NCBI GenBank assembly: GCA_948465625.1
Contig: CAOJXM010000042.1
Location: 1 to 7,943, forward strand
From: an uncultured Clostridium sp.
Lineage (GTDB): Bacteria > Bacillota > Clostridia > TANB77 > CAG-508
DNA: 7,943 bases
Reading direction: 5' to 3'
The notes beneath the pieces are model-generated. The model was not told the DNA's origin, made no database searches, and saw only the letters and a program-made list of their open reading frames with translations. Both the position numbers and the translations under genes were made by a program. Positions 1-7,070 of this stretch are shown here, piece by piece. Every line of letters begins with the position of its first letter. Position 1 is the stretch's first letter.

Positions 1-825
1 ATCAACCACCAAATAAGAGAAGAGGCAGACCAAGATGAAGAATATGTAAGGCAATATTGCAAAAAAAATAACATAAATTTTTATGCAAAAAGAATAGATA
101 TTATAAAATATGCCAATACTAATAAAATAGGAACAGAAGAAGCAGGAAGAAAAATAAGATATGAGTTCTTTGAAGAAATAAAAGAAAAAACCAAATCTAG
201 TAAAATTGCAACAGCCCATAACCAAAACGATAACGTAGAAACCGTATTCATGAAACTAATACGAGGAAGTGGACTAACTGGTTTAAGAGGAATTGAAGTA
301 ATAAGAGAAAACAAATACATTCGACCACTCATTCAGTGCCAAAGAGAAGAAATCGAAGAATACTGTAAACAAAACAACTTAAAGCCAAGAATGGATCAAA
401 CCAACCAAGACAATCAATACACAAGAAACAAAATAAGAAATTGTTTAATCCCATACATACAACAAGAATTTAATCCAAATCTAGTACCAACCATAGAAAG
501 GCTAAGTAATATTGTAAAACAGGAAGATAACTATATCCAAGAGCAAATGAAACAAAAATATAAAGAAATCATACAAAAACAAGAAAAACAGCAAATTGTA
601 CTAGACATAAAAAACTTCAACCAACTAGAAACAGTCATAAAAAATAGAATGATACGATATATTATTAATGATATTCTAAAATTATCATTTACAATAGAAA
701 ATATTCATATAAAAGACATTATCAAATTGTGTAATAAAAATATTGGGAACAAATATCTGCTTCCCAATAAAAAAATAAAAATTTTAGTAAAAAACAATCA
801 AATATTTTTTATGTCTCTTCTATAA
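1..825 (+). CDS. tilS: tRNA(Ile)-lysidine synthetase, 3' part of gene (5' end outside window)
   Basis: TilS uses ATP to attach lysine to C34 of the CAU anticodon of tRNA-Ile, so that it reads AUA as isoleucine. The frame is open from base 1 and gives 274 residues. The fragment starts in the conserved NHQIREEADQDEEYV region, which usually lies about 60 residues into the protein, so the PP-loop SGGxDS motif is upstream of the window. Visible TilS signatures are EEAGRKIRYEFF (about residues 49-60), AHNQNDNVET (about 73-82) and the following IRGSGLTGLRGI block. The second half is helical and ends with a TilS-like NKKIKILVKNNQIFF segment. The frame stops there, where most Firmicutes TilS proteins continue into a C-terminal domain of roughly 80-100 residues, so the whole protein would be only about 330 residues. 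Nothing in the 136 bp downstream restores that domain. The family call is firm; whether the protein is naturally short or truncated is open. Confidence 0.93.
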   Translation: MNHQIREEADQDEEYVRQYCKKNNINFYAKRIDIIKYANTNKIGTEEAGRKIRYEFFEEIKEKTKSSKIATAHNQNDNVETVFMKLIRGSGLTGLRGIEVIRENKYIRPLIQCQREEIEEYCKQNNLKPRMDQTNQDNQYTRNKIRNCLIPYIQQEFNPNLVPTIERLSNIVKQEDNYIQEQMKQKYKEIIQKQEKQQIVLDIKNFNQLETVIKNRMIRYIINDILKLSFTIENIHIKDIIKLCNKNIGNKYLLPNKKIKILVKNNQIFFMSLL

Positions 826-886
826 GGTTCCGTAGAGAAAACCTTTATATAAGCGAATTTGACATAGAAATTTAATAAAAAAACTA

Positions 887-915
887 TTGCAAAAGCAAAA
901 AGATTGTGTTATATT
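887..915 (+). promoter_or_regulatory. probable sigma-A promoter of ftsH
   Basis: A -35-like TTGCAA (887-892) is followed by a 17-bp spacer and a -10 TATATT (910-915). A TG at 907-908 makes this an extended -10. Transcription would begin near 922 and leave a leader of about 40 nt before the ftsH start. This is motif matching only. A separate TTGACA at 859-864 has no good -10 at the right distance. Confidence 0.5.
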
Positions 916-961
916 TCTCTACAACAAGATAGAAGTCAAGAATTTAAGGAGGAAATGAATT

Positions 962-2764
962 GTGAAAAGCGGATTAAAAACATTAGGAATGTGGCTAATT
1001 ATTGCAGTCATATTTGTTGTACTATTAACAACCGTATTAGAAGGAACAGATACCAAAATGTCTTACTCAGAATTAGTAACAAAAATAGAAGCAACAGAAG
1101 TAAAAGACATAGAAATATCAGCAGATAATACAAAAGCCTATATTACCTTAAAAGGAGAAAATGTAAAAAAAGAGGTAAACATACCAAACATCGAAAGCTT
1201 TATGGACTATGTACAAGAACCACTAAAAGCAGGTAATCTATCATTAAAAGAAAGAAATCAATCATTATTTATTACCTTATTAGGACTATTAACACCATTT
1301 GGATTATTAATCATCTTCTTAATCTTCTGGTTCTTTGTAATGAGTGGAAACCAACAAGGTGGAAACAAAACCATGACATTTGGAAAAAGCAAAGCCAGAC
1401 TATTAAACACAACCGACAAAAACAGAATAACCTTTGAAGATGTAGCAGGAGTAGATGAAGAAAAAGAAGAACTACAAGAAATTGTAGAATTCTTAAAAAA
1501 TCCTAGAAAATTTACCGAAATGGGAGCAAGAATACCAAAAGGAGTTCTATTAGTAGGGCAACCAGGAACAGGTAAAACCTTACTTGCCAAAGCAGTAGCA
1601 GGAGAAGCGGGTGTACCATTCTTCATCATCAGTGGTTCTGACTTCGTAGAAATGTTTGTTGGTGTTGGTGCATCTAGAGTAAGAGACCTATTTGAAGAAG
1701 CAAAGAAAAAAGCACCATGTATCATCTTCATTGATGAAATTGATGCAGTAGGACGTCAAAGAGGTGCAGGACTAGGTGGAGGACATGACGAAAGAGAACA
1801 AACCCTAAATCAATTATTAGTAGAGATGGATGGATTTGGTACCAACGAAGGAGTTATTGTATTAGCAGCAACCAATAGACCAGACGTACTAGATAAAGCA
1901 CTATTAAGACCAGGAAGATTTGACAGACAAATCGTTGTATCAGCACCAGATGTAAAAGCAAGAGAACAAATATTAGAAGTACATGCAAAGAAAAAGAGAT
2001 TAGCAGAAGATGTAGAACTAAAAACCATAGCAAAAAACACTTCAGGATTTGCAGGAGCAGACCTAGAAAATGTATTAAATGAAGCAGCACTATTAGCAGC
2101 AAGAAGAAACTTAAATGAAATAGGAATGGCAGAAATTGAAGACGCTATGGTAAAAGTAACCATGGGTCCAGAAAAGAAAACAAGAGTAAGAAGTGAAAAA
2201 GAAAACAAATTAGTAGCTTATCATGAAGCAGGTCATGCTGTTGTTAGTAGATTCTTACCAACCCAAGATGCAGTACATCAAATCTCAATTGTACCAAGAG
2301 GAATGGCAGGAGGATACACCATGTATCGTCCAACCGAAGACAAATCATTTATGTCAAAATCAGAAATGGAAGAAACCATTGTATCCTTATTAGGAGGACG
2401 TGTAGCAGAACAATTAATACTAGATGACATCTCTACAGGAGCAAGCAATGATATCGAAAGAGCAACCAAAATTGCAAGAAATATGGTAACTAGATATGGT
2501 ATGAGTGAAAGAGTAGGTGCAATTATGCTAGGTTCAAGCCAAGAAGAAGTATTCTTAGGTAGAGACTTTGCACAAGCAAAAGAATATTCAGAAGAAACAG
2601 CAGCTATTATTGATGAAGAAACAAAGAGAATTATCGACACCGCATACAACACAGCAGCAGAAATCTTAAAAGCAAACATCGATAAACTTCATGTAGTAGC
2701 AGGCATCCTATTAGAAAAAGAAAAAATCGATGGAGAAGAATTTGAGCAAGTATTTAATGCTTAA
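962..2764 (+). CDS. ftsH: ATP-dependent zinc metalloprotease FtsH
   Basis: FtsH is a hexameric AAA+ protease anchored in the inner face of the membrane. It unfolds and degrades membrane and regulatory proteins. The 600 residues run in the usual order: TM1 (about 8-26), an extracytoplasmic domain (27-100), TM2 (101-127), AAA+ module, then M41 peptidase. Walker A is GQPGTGKT (199-206), with Q in place of the common P. Walker B is IIFIDEID (254-261). The second region of homology, ATNRPDVLDKALLRPGRFDR (303-322), supplies arginine fingers R316 and R319. The zinc site is HEAGH (421-425) with a third ligand at D497 in STGASND. Start is GTG at 962, nine bases after AAGGAGG (946-952); the ATG at 955 is in another frame and runs only a short way. 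Length is slightly below the usual 610-660 because the C-terminal tail is short. The gene seems complete and functional. Confidence 0.98.
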   Translation: MKSGLKTLGMWLIIAVIFVVLLTTVLEGTDTKMSYSELVTKIEATEVKDIEISADNTKAYITLKGENVKKEVNIPNIESFMDYVQEPLKAGNLSLKERNQSLFITLLGLLTPFGLLIIFLIFWFFVMSGNQQGGNKTMTFGKSKARLLNTTDKNRITFEDVAGVDEEKEELQEIVEFLKNPRKFTEMGARIPKGVLLVGQPGTGKTLLAKAVAGEAGVPFFIISGSDFVEMFVGVGASRVRDLFEEAKKKAPCIIFIDEIDAVGRQRGAGLGGGHDEREQTLNQLLVEMDGFGTNEGVIVLAATNRPDVLDKALLRPGRFDRQIVVSAPDVKAREQILEVHAKKKRLAEDVELKTIAKNTSGFAGADLENVLNEAALLAARRNLNEIGMAEIEDAMVKVTMGPEKKTRVRSEKENKLVAYHEAGHAVVSRFLPTQDAVHQISIVPRGMAGGYTMYRPTEDKSFMSKSEMEETIVSLLGGRVAEQLILDDISTGASNDIERATKIARNMVTRYGMSERVGAIMLGSSQEEVFLGRDFAQAKEYSEETAAIIDEETKRIIDTAYNTAAEILKANIDKLHVVAGILLEKEKIDGEEFEQVFNA

Positions 2765-2774
2765 AATAAAACAA

Positions 2775-2799
2775 AAGGAGTCCTATTTTAGGGCTCCTT
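2775..2799. terminator. stem-loop after ftsH, possibly terminating either strand
   Basis: AAGGAGTCCT pairs with AGGGCTCCTT over 10 bp, including one G-U pair, with loop ATTTT. On the + strand no U tract follows the stem. On the - strand the stem is followed by a T-rich run (complement of 2761-2774). It may act as an mRNA 3'-end stabiliser for ftsH or as a weak bidirectional terminator. Confidence 0.55.
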
Positions 2800-2850
2800 A
2801 TAGCGATATATAAGGTTTTTACACTGAAAGACTACATAAAAAATAAAACT

Positions 2851-2879
2851 TGTAATAAAAATGTAATAATACTGTAATA
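2851..2879. repeat. three TGTAATA units phased at 11 bp
   Basis: TGTAATA occurs at 2851-2857, 2862-2868 and 2873-2879, each start exactly 11 bp from the last, which is about one DNA helical turn. The intervening bases differ (AAAA, ATAC, then TTTA). TTGTAA (2850-2855) and TGTAAT (2873-2878) are 17 bp apart and also form a plausible -35/-10 pair. The spacing suggests a protein-binding array or promoter, but AT-rich simple sequence could produce it. Confidence 0.4.
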
Positions 2880-2950
2880 TTTAAGAAATAATCTTACAGA
2901 CACAAGCAAAACCAAAAAACATACGTATAAGACAAAAGACACACTGAGCA

Positions 2951-2981
2951 AAAACGCCTAAAACTAGGCGTTTTTATTTTG
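2951..2981 (+). terminator. intrinsic terminator upstream of nrdD promoter
   Basis: AAAACGCCTA and TAGGCGTTTT form a perfect 10-bp stem with loop AAAC. A long T-rich tract (2971-2980, with one A) overlaps and follows the right arm. This is a textbook Rho-independent terminator. It separates ftsH, or any transcript starting near 2885, from nrdDG. Confidence 0.88.
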
Positions 2982-3001
2982 TTTAACATAATGCGTAGTC
3001 T

Positions 3002-3030
3002 TTGACATTACTCCATTTATGGAATATCAT
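3002..3030 (+). promoter_or_regulatory. sigma-A promoter of nrdDG
   Basis: Consensus -35 TTGACA (3002-3007), a 17-bp spacer and -10 TATCAT (3025-3030, one mismatch to TATAAT). It lies just after a terminator, with transcription predicted near 3037 and a leader of about 58 nt. A hyphenated dyad, TCCAT-TT-ATGGA (3012-3023), sits in the spacer where a repressor could block RNA polymerase. I see no convincing NrdR box. Confidence 0.7.
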
Positions 3031-3094
3031 ACTAATACAACTTTCAAACAAAAGATAGCAAAATTAAAGAAGCAATAAATGGGGGAGATTAAAA

Positions 3095-5236
3095 GTGAAG
3101 GTAACAAAAAGAGATGGTCGAATTGCAGAATTTGACGAAGACAAAATCATCATAGCAATCAGCAATGCAAACAAAGAAGTTGGAGGAAAAGACAAAATAT
3201 CCAGAGCATCCATAGAAGAAATCGTAAAATTTATTGCAGACAAAAAACAAGCGACCATGACAGTAGAAGAAATACAAGACATCATAGAAAGAAAACTAAT
3301 GGAATTTGGAAAATTCACTTTGGCCAAAAAATACATTTTATATCGAGACAGGCATGCACTCGTACGTCAAGCAAACACGACAGACGAAAGCATATTAACC
3401 CTAGTACGAAATAAAAACAAAGAAACAGCAGAAGAAAATAGCAACAAAAACTCATCTTTAGTATCCACACAAAGAGACTTAATAGCAGGAGAAACCTCAA
3501 AAGACTTAACAGACAGAATGCTATTACCAGAGCGAATTGTAAAAGCACACAACGATGGAGTTATCCATTTTCATGATAAAGACTACTTTTTACAACCAAT
3601 GCACAACTGTTGCTTAGTCAATATAAAGGACATGCTAGACAACGGCACCGTTATGAATGGAAAAATGATAGAAAGCCCAAAAAGTTTTCAAGTAGCCTGT
3701 ACCATTATGACACAAATCATAGCAGCCATTGCCAGTAGCCAATATGGTGGACAATCTGTAGACATTCGTCACTTAGGAAAATACCTAAGAAAAACCTATG
3801 ACAAATGCTATAAAAAAAGACATGCCAAATATATAGAAAAAGGATATTCAGGGGAAGAAGCAAAAACAAAAGCAACCGAAGATGCAATCGATAAAAGACA
3901 AGAAGAACTAGAAAGTGGAGTACAAACCATACAATATCAAATTAATACACTCATGACAACAAACGGACAAAGTCCATTTGTTACCATATTCATGTACTTA
4001 CGAGAAGAAGACGAGTACATTGAAGAAAATGCCATGATAGTAGAAGAAATCTTAAAACAACGTCTACAAGGAATCAAAAACGAGCAAGGTGTATACGTTA
4101 CACCCGCCTTTCCAAAACTAATCTATGTATTAGACGAAAACAACTGCCTAAAAGGTGGAAAATATGACTACATTACCAAACTAGCCGTAAAATGTTCTTC
4201 TAAAAGACTATATCCAGATTACATATCTGCCAAAATCATGAAACAAAACTACGAAGGAAACGTATTTAGTCCTATGGGATGTAGAAGCTTCCTATCGACC
4301 TGGCAAAACGAAAAAGGAGAATATGTATTTGAGGGAAGATTCAACCAAGGAGTAGTAAGCATCAACTTACCACAAATCGGAATTATTGCAAACGGAGACG
4401 AAAAACGTTTTTGGCGATTACTAGACGAAAGACTAGACTTATGTTTTGATGCTTTAATGTGTAGGCACAAAGCGCTAAAAGGAACACCATCTGATGTATC
4501 ACCAGTACACTGGCAATATGGTGGAATTGCTAGACTAAAAAAAGGAGAAACCATAGACAAGCTATTAGAAGGTGGTTACTCAACCATATCATTAGGATAT
4601 ATTGGGCTATATGAGACTACAAAACTAATGAAAAATGTTAGTCATACCACAAAAGAAGGAGAAGAATTCGCCTTAAAACTAATGAATCACCTAAAAGAAA
4701 CCACCGATAAGTGGAAAGAGCAAACTGGAATCGGATTTGGACTATATGGCACACCAGCAGAAAGTCTATGCTATCGATTTGCTAGAATTGATAAAGAACG
4801 ATTTGGCGATATCGAAAACATTACAGACAAAGGCTATTACACCAATTCTTATCATGTCGATGTAAGAGAAAAAATAGATGCCTTTCATAAATTAAAATTT
4901 GAAAGCAAATTCCATGGTATTTCATCAGGAGGAGCAATTTCTTATGTAGAAATACCAAACATGAAAAAGAACTTGCAAGCATTAGAAGAAATTGTAAAAT
5001 TTATCTATGATAACATACAATATGCAGAATTTAACACAAAATCAGACTATTGCCATGAATGTGGATTTGATGGAGAAATTATCATCAATGAAAACAATGA
5101 ATGGGAATGTCCACAATGTCATAATAAAAACCACAACAAAATGAACGTTACAAGAAGAACCTGTGGATACTTAGGAGAAAACTTCTGGAACGTAGGAAAA
5201 ACAAAAGAAATCAAATCAAGAGTATTACATTTATAG
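3095..5236 (+). CDS. nrdD: anaerobic ribonucleoside-triphosphate reductase (class III)
   Basis: NrdD reduces ribonucleoside triphosphates to dNTPs without oxygen, using a glycyl radical. The 713 residues show an N-terminal ATP-cone (about 1-90, beginning MKVTKRDGRIAEFDEDKI), the site of allosteric control by ATP/dATP, then the ten-stranded barrel catalytic domain. Likely active-site cysteines are in MHNCCLVN (C172/C173) and PMGCRSFL (C396, the probable thiyl position). Near the C-terminus a zinc site is formed by C653, C656, C672 and C675. The glycyl radical motif is RRTCGYLGENFW with the radical expected on G691, followed by NVGKTKEIKSRV. Start is GTG at 3095, eight bases after GGGGGAG (3081-3087). 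The stop lies in the nrdG ribosome-binding site, so the two genes form one operon. All expected motifs are present and the length is normal. Confidence 0.98.
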   Translation: MKVTKRDGRIAEFDEDKIIIAISNANKEVGGKDKISRASIEEIVKFIADKKQATMTVEEIQDIIERKLMEFGKFTLAKKYILYRDRHALVRQANTTDESILTLVRNKNKETAEENSNKNSSLVSTQRDLIAGETSKDLTDRMLLPERIVKAHNDGVIHFHDKDYFLQPMHNCCLVNIKDMLDNGTVMNGKMIESPKSFQVACTIMTQIIAAIASSQYGGQSVDIRHLGKYLRKTYDKCYKKRHAKYIEKGYSGEEAKTKATEDAIDKRQEELESGVQTIQYQINTLMTTNGQSPFVTIFMYLREEDEYIEENAMIVEEILKQRLQGIKNEQGVYVTPAFPKLIYVLDENNCLKGGKYDYITKLAVKCSSKRLYPDYISAKIMKQNYEGNVFSPMGCRSFLSTWQNEKGEYVFEGRFNQGVVSINLPQIGIIANGDEKRFWRLLDERLDLCFDALMCRHKALKGTPSDVSPVHWQYGGIARLKKGETIDKLLEGGYSTISLGYIGLYETTKLMKNVSHTTKEGEEFALKLMNHLKETTDKWKEQTGIGFGLYGTPAESLCYRFARIDKERFGDIENITDKGYYTNSYHVDVREKIDAFHKLKFESKFHGISSGGAISYVEIPNMKKNLQALEEIVKFIYDNIQYAEFNTKSDYCHECGFDGEIIINENNEWECPQCHNKNHNKMNVTRRTCGYLGENFWNVGKTKEIKSRVLHL

Positions 5237-5247
5237 GGGGAATAATT

Positions 5248-5796
5248 ATGTATTATGCAGATATAAAAGAATGTGATGTAGCAAATGGACCAGGTGTTAG
5301 AATATCATTATTTGTAAGTGGGTGTACCCACCACTGCAAAGGATGTTTCAACCAAATTGCATGGGACTTTAACTATGGAAAAGAATTTACACAAGAAACC
5401 ATAGACAAAATCCTAAAAGATTTAGACAAAGACTATATCGATGGAATTACCTTATTAGGAGGGGAACCATTAGAATATGCTAATCAAAAAGGATTATTAC
5501 CATTAATTAGACAAATCAAACAAAAACTACCAAACAAATCAATTTGGTGCTTTACTGGATATGATTTTGAAAAAGATGTCATGGGAAGAATGTACCAAAA
5601 CTGGGAAGAAACCAGAGAATTGATTTCAGATATTGATGTCATAGTAGATGGAAAGTTTGAAGAAGAAAAGAAAAATATTGCATTAAAATTCAGAGGGTCT
5701 GAAAATCAAAGATTAATTGATGTAAAGAAGAGTGTGGCAGCTAACCAAATTATTTGGGCCAATGTAGACGATTCTGAAATCAAAAAAGCAAATTAA
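5248..5796 (+). CDS. nrdG: anaerobic ribonucleoside-triphosphate reductase activating protein
   Basis: NrdG is a radical S-adenosylmethionine enzyme. It binds a 4Fe-4S cluster, cleaves SAM and abstracts a hydrogen from the glycyl-radical site of NrdD. The 182 residues carry the cluster motif in SGCTHHCKGCFN with C26, C30 and C33 (CxxxCxxC). The SAM-binding LLGGEPLE (about 69-76) has E where many homologues have D. The NrdG C-terminal signature DGKFEEEKKN...FRGSENQRLIDVKKS (134-162) is also present. ATG at 5248 follows a G-rich Shine-Dalgarno (5236-5240) that overlaps the nrdD stop by one base. Translation is therefore closely linked to nrdD, and the two proteins act as a complex. It is the last gene of the operon, followed at once by a terminator. 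Confidence 0.97.
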   Translation: MYYADIKECDVANGPGVRISLFVSGCTHHCKGCFNQIAWDFNYGKEFTQETIDKILKDLDKDYIDGITLLGGEPLEYANQKGLLPLIRQIKQKLPNKSIWCFTGYDFEKDVMGRMYQNWEETRELISDIDVIVDGKFEEEKKNIALKFRGSENQRLIDVKKSVAANQIIWANVDDSEIKKAN

Positions 5797-5832
5797 AGAA
5801 AAAGTGAAGGAATTATCTCCTTCTTTTTTTCT
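5797..5832 (+). terminator. intrinsic terminator of nrdDG
   Basis: GAAGGA (5806-5811) pairs with TCCTTC (5818-5823) around loop ATTATC. After one T-T mismatch, AGAAAAAG (5797-5804) can pair with TTTTTTCT (5825-5832). The T tract (5824-5830) makes this a good Rho-independent terminator. It begins at the base after the nrdG stop, and the GTG usually taken as the start of the next frame lies inside it. Confidence 0.8.
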
Positions 5833-6433
5833 ATCCACCCCAACTAATATTATACAACCAAAATTTTTAGAAGATTTAGGAATAGAGGCAGAAGTAATTC
5901 AAAAAATTATGGATGAAAATGGTAAAGACATAACGTCTTTAAAAGCAAGAGTAGATGATTTAACAGAGCAAATCAATGTTAAAGAAACTACTATTGCAGA
6001 GAAAAATAACAAAATAGCTGAACTTGAAAAAGTGGATGTTGAAGCTATTAAAACAGTAGAATATGAAAGAGGAAAAACAGATGGTTCTAAAGAAATTGAG
6101 GTTTTCAAAAAGCAAAATGCTTTAGACAAGGCTTTATCACAGTATAAAGCCAAAGACGCTAGTATTTTAAGTAAAATGCTAGACATGAATAAGGTTAAAT
6201 TTGATGATAAATTTGAAATCGTGGAAGGTTTAGAGGAACAAATAAATCTTTTAAAAGAAAGCCACGATTATTTATTTGATAGTGATAACCCTAAGCCACA
6301 ATTTACAGGAAATATAAACCAACCAAAAGGAAATGCAATTACAAAAGAAGCATTCCAAAAAATGTCTTATAAAGACAGGATTGCTTTAAAAAGTGAGCAA
6401 CCAGAAGTATATCAAAATTTAAAAAATGAATAG
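5804..6433 (+). CDS. phage capsid scaffolding protein, GP20-like, 5' end probably lost
   Basis: The frame resembles GP20-type phage scaffolding proteins, which guide capsid assembly and are then lost from the head. Phage-like sequence begins at FLEDLGIEAEVIQKIMDENGKDI (from 5864), which in relatives lies within a few residues of the start. A charged coiled coil follows (about residues 45-77 of the open frame), then a QNALDKALSQYKAKDASIL helix and a C-terminal EAFQKMSYKDRIALKSEQPEVYQNL block typical of scaffolds. The open frame can be read from GTG 5804 (209 residues), but that codon is inside the nrdG terminator stem and has no Shine-Dalgarno. The roughly 20 residues before FLEDLG look like translated terminator and junction DNA. 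The natural start was therefore probably removed by a deletion. The 3' end is intact: its TAG overlaps the AGGAGG of the next gene. Family call fairly secure, expression doubtful. Confidence 0.75.
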   Translation: MKELSPSFFLSTPTNIIQPKFLEDLGIEAEVIQKIMDENGKDITSLKARVDDLTEQINVKETTIAEKNNKIAELEKVDVEAIKTVEYERGKTDGSKEIEVFKKQNALDKALSQYKAKDASILSKMLDMNKVKFDDKFEIVEGLEEQINLLKESHDYLFDSDNPKPQFTGNINQPKGNAITKEAFQKMSYKDRIALKSEQPEVYQNLKNE

Positions 6434-6445
6434 GAGGAATTTAAA

Positions 6446-7018
6446 ACGGCAGATATAGATAATGTAACAAAAATAGCAAATTTAATTGACCCAGAGGTCA
6501 TGACCGATATGATTTCGGCAAAATTACCAAATAAAATTAGGGTAGCACCTTTTGCAAAGGTAGATACCACTTTACAAGGTGCGGAAGGAGATACTATTAC
6601 AGTGCCTAAGTTTGCATATATTGGGGACGCAGAAGATGTAGCAGAAGGAGTTGAATGTGGTCTAACTACATTAGAAACATCAAGCGAAAAAGTAACTGTT
6701 AAGAAAGCAATGAAAGCAGTTGGATTAACAGATGAAGCAGTTTTATCCGCACACGGAGACCCAGTTGGAGAAACCAATAACCAATTGGCACTATCAATTG
6801 CATCAAAAATTGATAATGATTGTATGGACGCATTAACAGACGAAAAAGCAGAAGGAATATATGGGGCAGAGTTAAATGAGGCAATTGTTGTAATTAGTTC
6901 TTTTAGTGGAGCTTCAATTAGTTATGCAGTAAAAAGAAAGGGAGATCCAATTCAAGGATATGTAACTGTAACAGATTCAAAAGTAACTTTTACAAAAGGA
7001 GAATATAGTGCATCATAG
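6446..7018 (+). pseudogene. phage major capsid protein, damaged start and replaced C-terminal part
   Basis: The N-terminal 130 or so residues resemble an HK97-fold phage major capsid protein: ADIDNVTKIANLIDPEVM, then SAKLPNKIRVAPFAKVDTTL, GDTITVPKFAYIGDAEDVAEG, KKAMKAVGLTDEAVLS and LALSIASKIDND. AGGAGG (6432-6437) points, eight bases on, to codon 6446, which is ACG rather than ATG and is followed directly by ADID. Relatives begin MAD. The first ATG in frame (6500) would drop 18 conserved residues. After about 6836 the capsid sequence gives out. The frame continues through ISSFSGASISYAVKRKGDP to KVTFTKGEYSAS, a beta-rich tail I do not recognise as capsid. The total of 190 residues is well below the roughly 270-350 usual for this family. 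An internal deletion that fused the capsid 5' end to the 3' end of a later gene, possibly the tail tube, fits best. Scaffold upstream and terminator downstream agree with this. Confidence 0.75.
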
Positions 7019-7020
7019 AA

Positions 7021-7050
7021 AGAGTGCCAATGTGGCACTCTAATATTTTT
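7021..7050 (+). terminator. intrinsic terminator after the capsid fusion gene
   Basis: AGAGTGCC (7021-7028) and GGCACTCT (7034-7041) form a perfect 8-bp GC-rich stem with loop AATGT, followed by AATATTTTT. It begins three bases after the stop. Terminators at this point are common behind highly expressed phage capsid or tail tube genes. Confidence 0.75.
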
Positions 7051-7070
7051 ATTAGGAGGGAAGCAAAAGA

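Larger units (their letters stand above)
2765..3094. other. 330-bp intergenic region between ftsH and nrdD
   Basis: No coding frame of note is seen on either strand. From left to right it holds a 10-bp hairpin (2775-2799), three TGTAATA units at exactly 11-bp steps (2851-2879), an A/C-rich stretch with no ATG (about 2885-2950), a strong terminator hairpin (2951-2980) and the nrdD promoter (3002-3030). It is very AT-rich. The part between the TGTAATA units and the terminator could be the ftsH 3' untranslated region or a short separate transcript. Confidence 0.7.

Noticed and set aside
824..845. AAGGTT/AACCTT hairpin after tilS as a terminator
   Set aside because: The stem is only 6 bp with a 10-base loop and no T tract follows, so it is too weak to call.
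904..1128. Open frame overlapping the ftsH start (ATG at 955 reads in this frame)
   Set aside because: It is out of frame with ftsH, has low-complexity composition, and the Shine-Dalgarno is better explained by the ftsH GTG at 962.
1258..2679. Long - strand frames opposite ftsH
   Set aside because: They are antisense shadows of a conserved gene, with no Shine-Dalgarno and serine/leucine-rich composition from reverse-reading lysine/glutamate codons.
2800..2820. Possible NrdR box around GCGATATATAAGG
   Set aside because: It only shares an AT core and lacks the flanking ACAC/GTGT symmetry; it is also upstream of a terminator, far from the nrdD promoter.
3064..4560. - strand frames opposite nrdD
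   Set aside because: Same reason: shadows of a strongly conserved coding sequence, with no start signals.
5899..6884. - strand frames opposite the scaffold and capsid genes
   Set aside because: The + strand frames match phage families and have ordered Shine-Dalgarno sites at the downstream genes; the - strand products look like reverse-read noise.
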